From assembly GCA_902800325.1 (NCBI GenBank), contig CADCDW010000036.1, positions 1-35,344 on the forward strand: 35,344 nt of DNA. The letters run 5' to 3'. Under the pieces are notes generated by a model, which saw only the letters and a list, made by a program, of their open reading frames with translations, was not told the DNA's origin and did not search any database. The translations under genes and the position numbers were made by a program. The stretch comes from an uncultured Lachnospiraceae bacterium. Its GTDB lineage: Bacteria; Bacillota; Clostridia; Lachnospirales; Lachnospiraceae. This document shows positions 33,589 to 35,344 of the stretch, piece after piece (the first letter of the stretch is position 1; each line of letters begins with the position of its first letter).

Positions 33589-33814
33589 GCCTCTCCGGTT
33601 GAATGTGTGTACATATAGAGGGAATTTAAAACGTGCCATCAATTTGCTAAATCAATAAGCGCGAATTCTTTGTATTCGCACGAAATCGAGAACTCGCTAC
33701 GCTCAAACAGCTCGATTTCTGGGCGAATCCATGCGAATTCTTGCTTTTGATTTTACGCAAATCGGGCAAAGGTTTTAAATTCCCTCTATATGTACTTAAT
33801 TCAACCGGAGAGGC
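33589..33814. repeat. 226-bp near-palindromic element after glgA
   Basis: The outer arms are GCCTCTCCGGTTGAAT (33589-33604) with its exact complement at 33799-33814. A further 24-bp perfect stretch follows, GTACATATAGAGGGAATTT plus AAAAC (33609-33632 with 33772-33795). Pairing continues imperfectly inward (TTTGC, AATCAA, GAATTC, ATTCGC, GAAATCGAG) to a ~20-nt loop at 33691-33710. No frame of note is inside. No clear target-site duplication flanks it. It could be a MITE-type repeat or a long terminator-like 3' structure for glgA. Confidence 0.75.
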
Positions 33815-33828
33815 TGTGTATATATTAT
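33800..33828 (+). promoter_or_regulatory. Possible promoter for rqcH
   Basis: -35 TTCAAC (33800-33805), 17-nt spacer, -10 TATTAT (33823-33828). The -35 lies inside the right end of the palindromic element. The -10 is repeated 40 bp later in the tandem duplication. Moderate match only. Confidence 0.3.
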
Positions 33829-33903
33829 AGATGTTGTATTAGTTTTTTGATATAAGGGTTTGTATTATAGATGTTACATTAGGCTTTTCTGATATATTTG
33901 TTT
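33824..33903 (+). repeat. 40-bp tandem duplication upstream of rqcH
   Basis: Unit 1 (33824-33863) and unit 2 (33864-33903) both start ATTATAGATGTT and contain a GATATA near position 26-31, with several substitutions. The remaining spacer to 33980 is AT-rich and holds no gene. Confidence 0.7.
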
Positions 33904-33980
33904 TTATTTTTTGCAGTAAATTATTTATGATTGTATTTATTATGCAGTGATTTTCATTGTATTTTGTGAGGTATTAGGTT

Positions 33981-35344
33981 ATGGCTATGGATGGTGTTTC
34001 GATAGCGGGAATTGTATATGAGTTAAAAAAGAGGATAATGGGTGGAAGAATCTACAAGATCTATCAGCCGGAGGATGATGAAATCTGCCTTGTAATTAAA
34101 AACAAGACAGATGAGGGTAATACTTCTGACAGGCTGGTTATCTCGGCCAATGCAGGTATGCCTATGGTTTACATAAGTGGTAAAACTAAGGATAATCCTT
34201 CAGTTGCACCTAATTTTTGCATGCTTTTAAGAAAACATATCGGAAATGGCAGGATAAAGGATATAAGACAGCCTGATTTTGAAAGAATTATCGAGATTGA
34301 TATAGAACATCTTGATGAAATGGGAGATTTATGCACAAAAAGGCTTATCGTGGAGATTATGGGTAAGCACAGCAATATTATTTTTGTGGACGATGATGGA
34401 GTTATTATAGATAGTATAAAGCACATATCACATGCGGTAAGTTCAGTAAGAGAGGTGCTCCCGGGACGTAAATATATATATCCTCCTGATAAGGAAAAGA
34501 TAAGTCCTATAGCATCGGATGTAAATTATTTTATAAATCATGTTATGACAAAGCCTGAAAATGTTGCAAAGGCTGTTTATACATCATATAAAGGAATTTC
34601 ACCGGCTATTGCCAATGAGATTATATATCGGTCCGGAATTGATAAAGATAATACAGATGCTTTAAGTTTATTGGAAAAAGAGAACATTTATAATGTGTTT
34701 AATGAACTTATGAGGGATGTTCAAAACGGAGAATTTGAACCATGTATAGCATTTGACGGATATGAGCCAAAGGAGTTTTCTTCCGTGAGACTTACTTCTT
34801 ATGGAGATAAGAATTTAGAGGGAAACAATCCGTCTAAAAATTCAAAAGGGTTAAAACTTTATGACAGCATTTCAGCCGTAATAGAAGAATATTACAGTAA
34901 AAAGAGCGTGGTTTCGAGAATGAAGCAACGTTCAACGGATTTAAGAAAGATAGTAGCCAATGCTGTAGAAAGAACGTCTAAAAAATATGATCTTCAACGT
35001 GCACAGCTTAAGGATACTGAAAAAAGAGATAAGTATAAGGTTTATGGAGAACTTCTGACAACCTATGGATATAGTGCAAAGCCGGGAGATAAAGAAATAA
35101 TATGCGATAATTATTATACCGGAGAAAAGATTACGATTCCACTTAAAACTGACAAAACCGCTATGGAATGTGCAAAGGAATATTTTGACAGATACAATAA
35201 GCTTAAGAGAACTTATGAAGCTTTAAGCCGGCTTACGGAAGAAACCCAAAAAGAGCTGACATACCTGCTTTCTGTTAAAAATTCGCTTGAAATTGTGACC
35301 TCAGAGGGAGATTTAAAACAGATAAAGGAAGAATTGATAGAAAG
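33981..35344 (+). CDS. rqcH: NFACT-family ribosome quality control protein RqcH (3' truncated by window)
   Basis: The first ~454 residues of an NFACT protein (formerly fibronectin-binding protein A), which joins stalled 50S subunits and directs alanine tailing of nascent chains. The N-terminal NFACT-N domain has DGVSIAGIVYEL, NFCMLLRKHIGNGRI near 78-92 and EIMGKHSNIIFVDDDG near 128. The family Asp-Arg pair appears as Glu101-Arg102 (PDFERIIEID). The HhH region and a coiled coil (KKSVVSRMKQRS onward) follow, and the frame is open at the edge. The C-terminal NFACT-R domain is outside the window. ATG 33981 follows GTGAGGT (33966-33972). Confidence 0.9.
   Translation, partial: MAMDGVSIAGIVYELKKRIMGGRIYKIYQPEDDEICLVIKNKTDEGNTSDRLVISANAGMPMVYISGKTKDNPSVAPNFCMLLRKHIGNGRIKDIRQPDFERIIEIDIEHLDEMGDLCTKRLIVEIMGKHSNIIFVDDDGVIIDSIKHISHAVSSVREVLPGRKYIYPPDKEKISPIASDVNYFINHVMTKPENVAKAVYTSYKGISPAIANEIIYRSGIDKDNTDALSLLEKENIYNVFNELMRDVQNGEFEPCIAFDGYEPKEFSSVRLTSYGDKNLEGNNPSKNSKGLKLYDSISAVIEEYYSKKSVVSRMKQRSTDLRKIVANAVERTSKKYDLQRAQLKDTEKRDKYKVYGELLTTYGYSAKPGDKEIICDNYYTGEKITIPLKTDKTAMECAKEYFDRYNKLKRTYEALSRLTEETQKELTYLLSVKNSLEIVTSEGDLKQIKEELIE

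Overview
The window looks like a chromosomal segment from an AT-rich Firmicute, most likely a sporulating member of the Lachnospiraceae (Clostridia). This rests on the spoIIAA-spoIIAB-sigF operon, the AddAB (not RecBCD) helicase-nuclease, strong AGGAGG-type ribosome sites, Gram-positive lipoprotein and class A PBP architecture, and the overall protein style. The genus cannot be fixed from the sequence alone. No tRNA, rRNA or CRISPR array was seen.

Region by region. (1) 1-4077 is accessory and partly decayed: the 3' end of an Rpn/PD-(D/E)XK-type gene, a small unknown gene, a mosaic of three gene fragments (alpha/beta hydrolase start, a mobile-element-type domain, TetR C-terminus), an intact CPBP membrane protease, and a secreted DUF5648 repeat protein. 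(2) 4124-9865 holds mgtE on the minus strand behind a long structured leader. Divergent from it lies a polyphosphate-polymerase-like cluster: VTC-domain protein, DUF4956 membrane protein and a Cthe_2159-type carbohydrate-binding lipoprotein. (3) 10025-11448, minus strand, has an unusual phosphoribosyltransferase followed by a membrane-anchored FMN_bind-like protein whose ribosome site lies inside a perfect inverted repeat. (4) 11461-12000 is intergenic. It carries a 144-nt foldable RNA-like palindromic element, an intrinsic terminator and the promoter of the next operon. (5) 12001-25771 reads as one long operon with small gaps or overlaps: FapA/DUF342 protein with nine 26-residue repeats, receiver-HD-GYP protein, addB, addA, queF, folC, a 60-residue unknown, and a zinc-ribbon/TPR membrane protein, closed by a strong terminator. 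(6) 25870-27397 is the spoIIA operon that makes and controls sigma-F. (7) 27560-28857 is a TetR regulator with a flavodoxin-like protein. (8) 29136-35344 holds a class A penicillin-binding protein, glycogen synthase, a 226-bp near-palindrome, and the start of rqcH (NFACT), which runs off the end.

Functionally, the core genes cover double-strand-break repair, queuosine and folate metabolism, forespore commitment, cell-wall synthesis, glycogen storage, Mg2+ uptake and ribosome rescue. The most interesting parts are non-coding: the 144-nt element at 11633-11776, whose wobble pairs point to a plus-strand RNA; the 226-bp near-palindrome at 33589-33814; the attenuator-like mgtE leader; and the SD-trapping hairpin at 10731-10781. 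Two genes also have decayed copies of their own 3' ends just beyond the stop codon.
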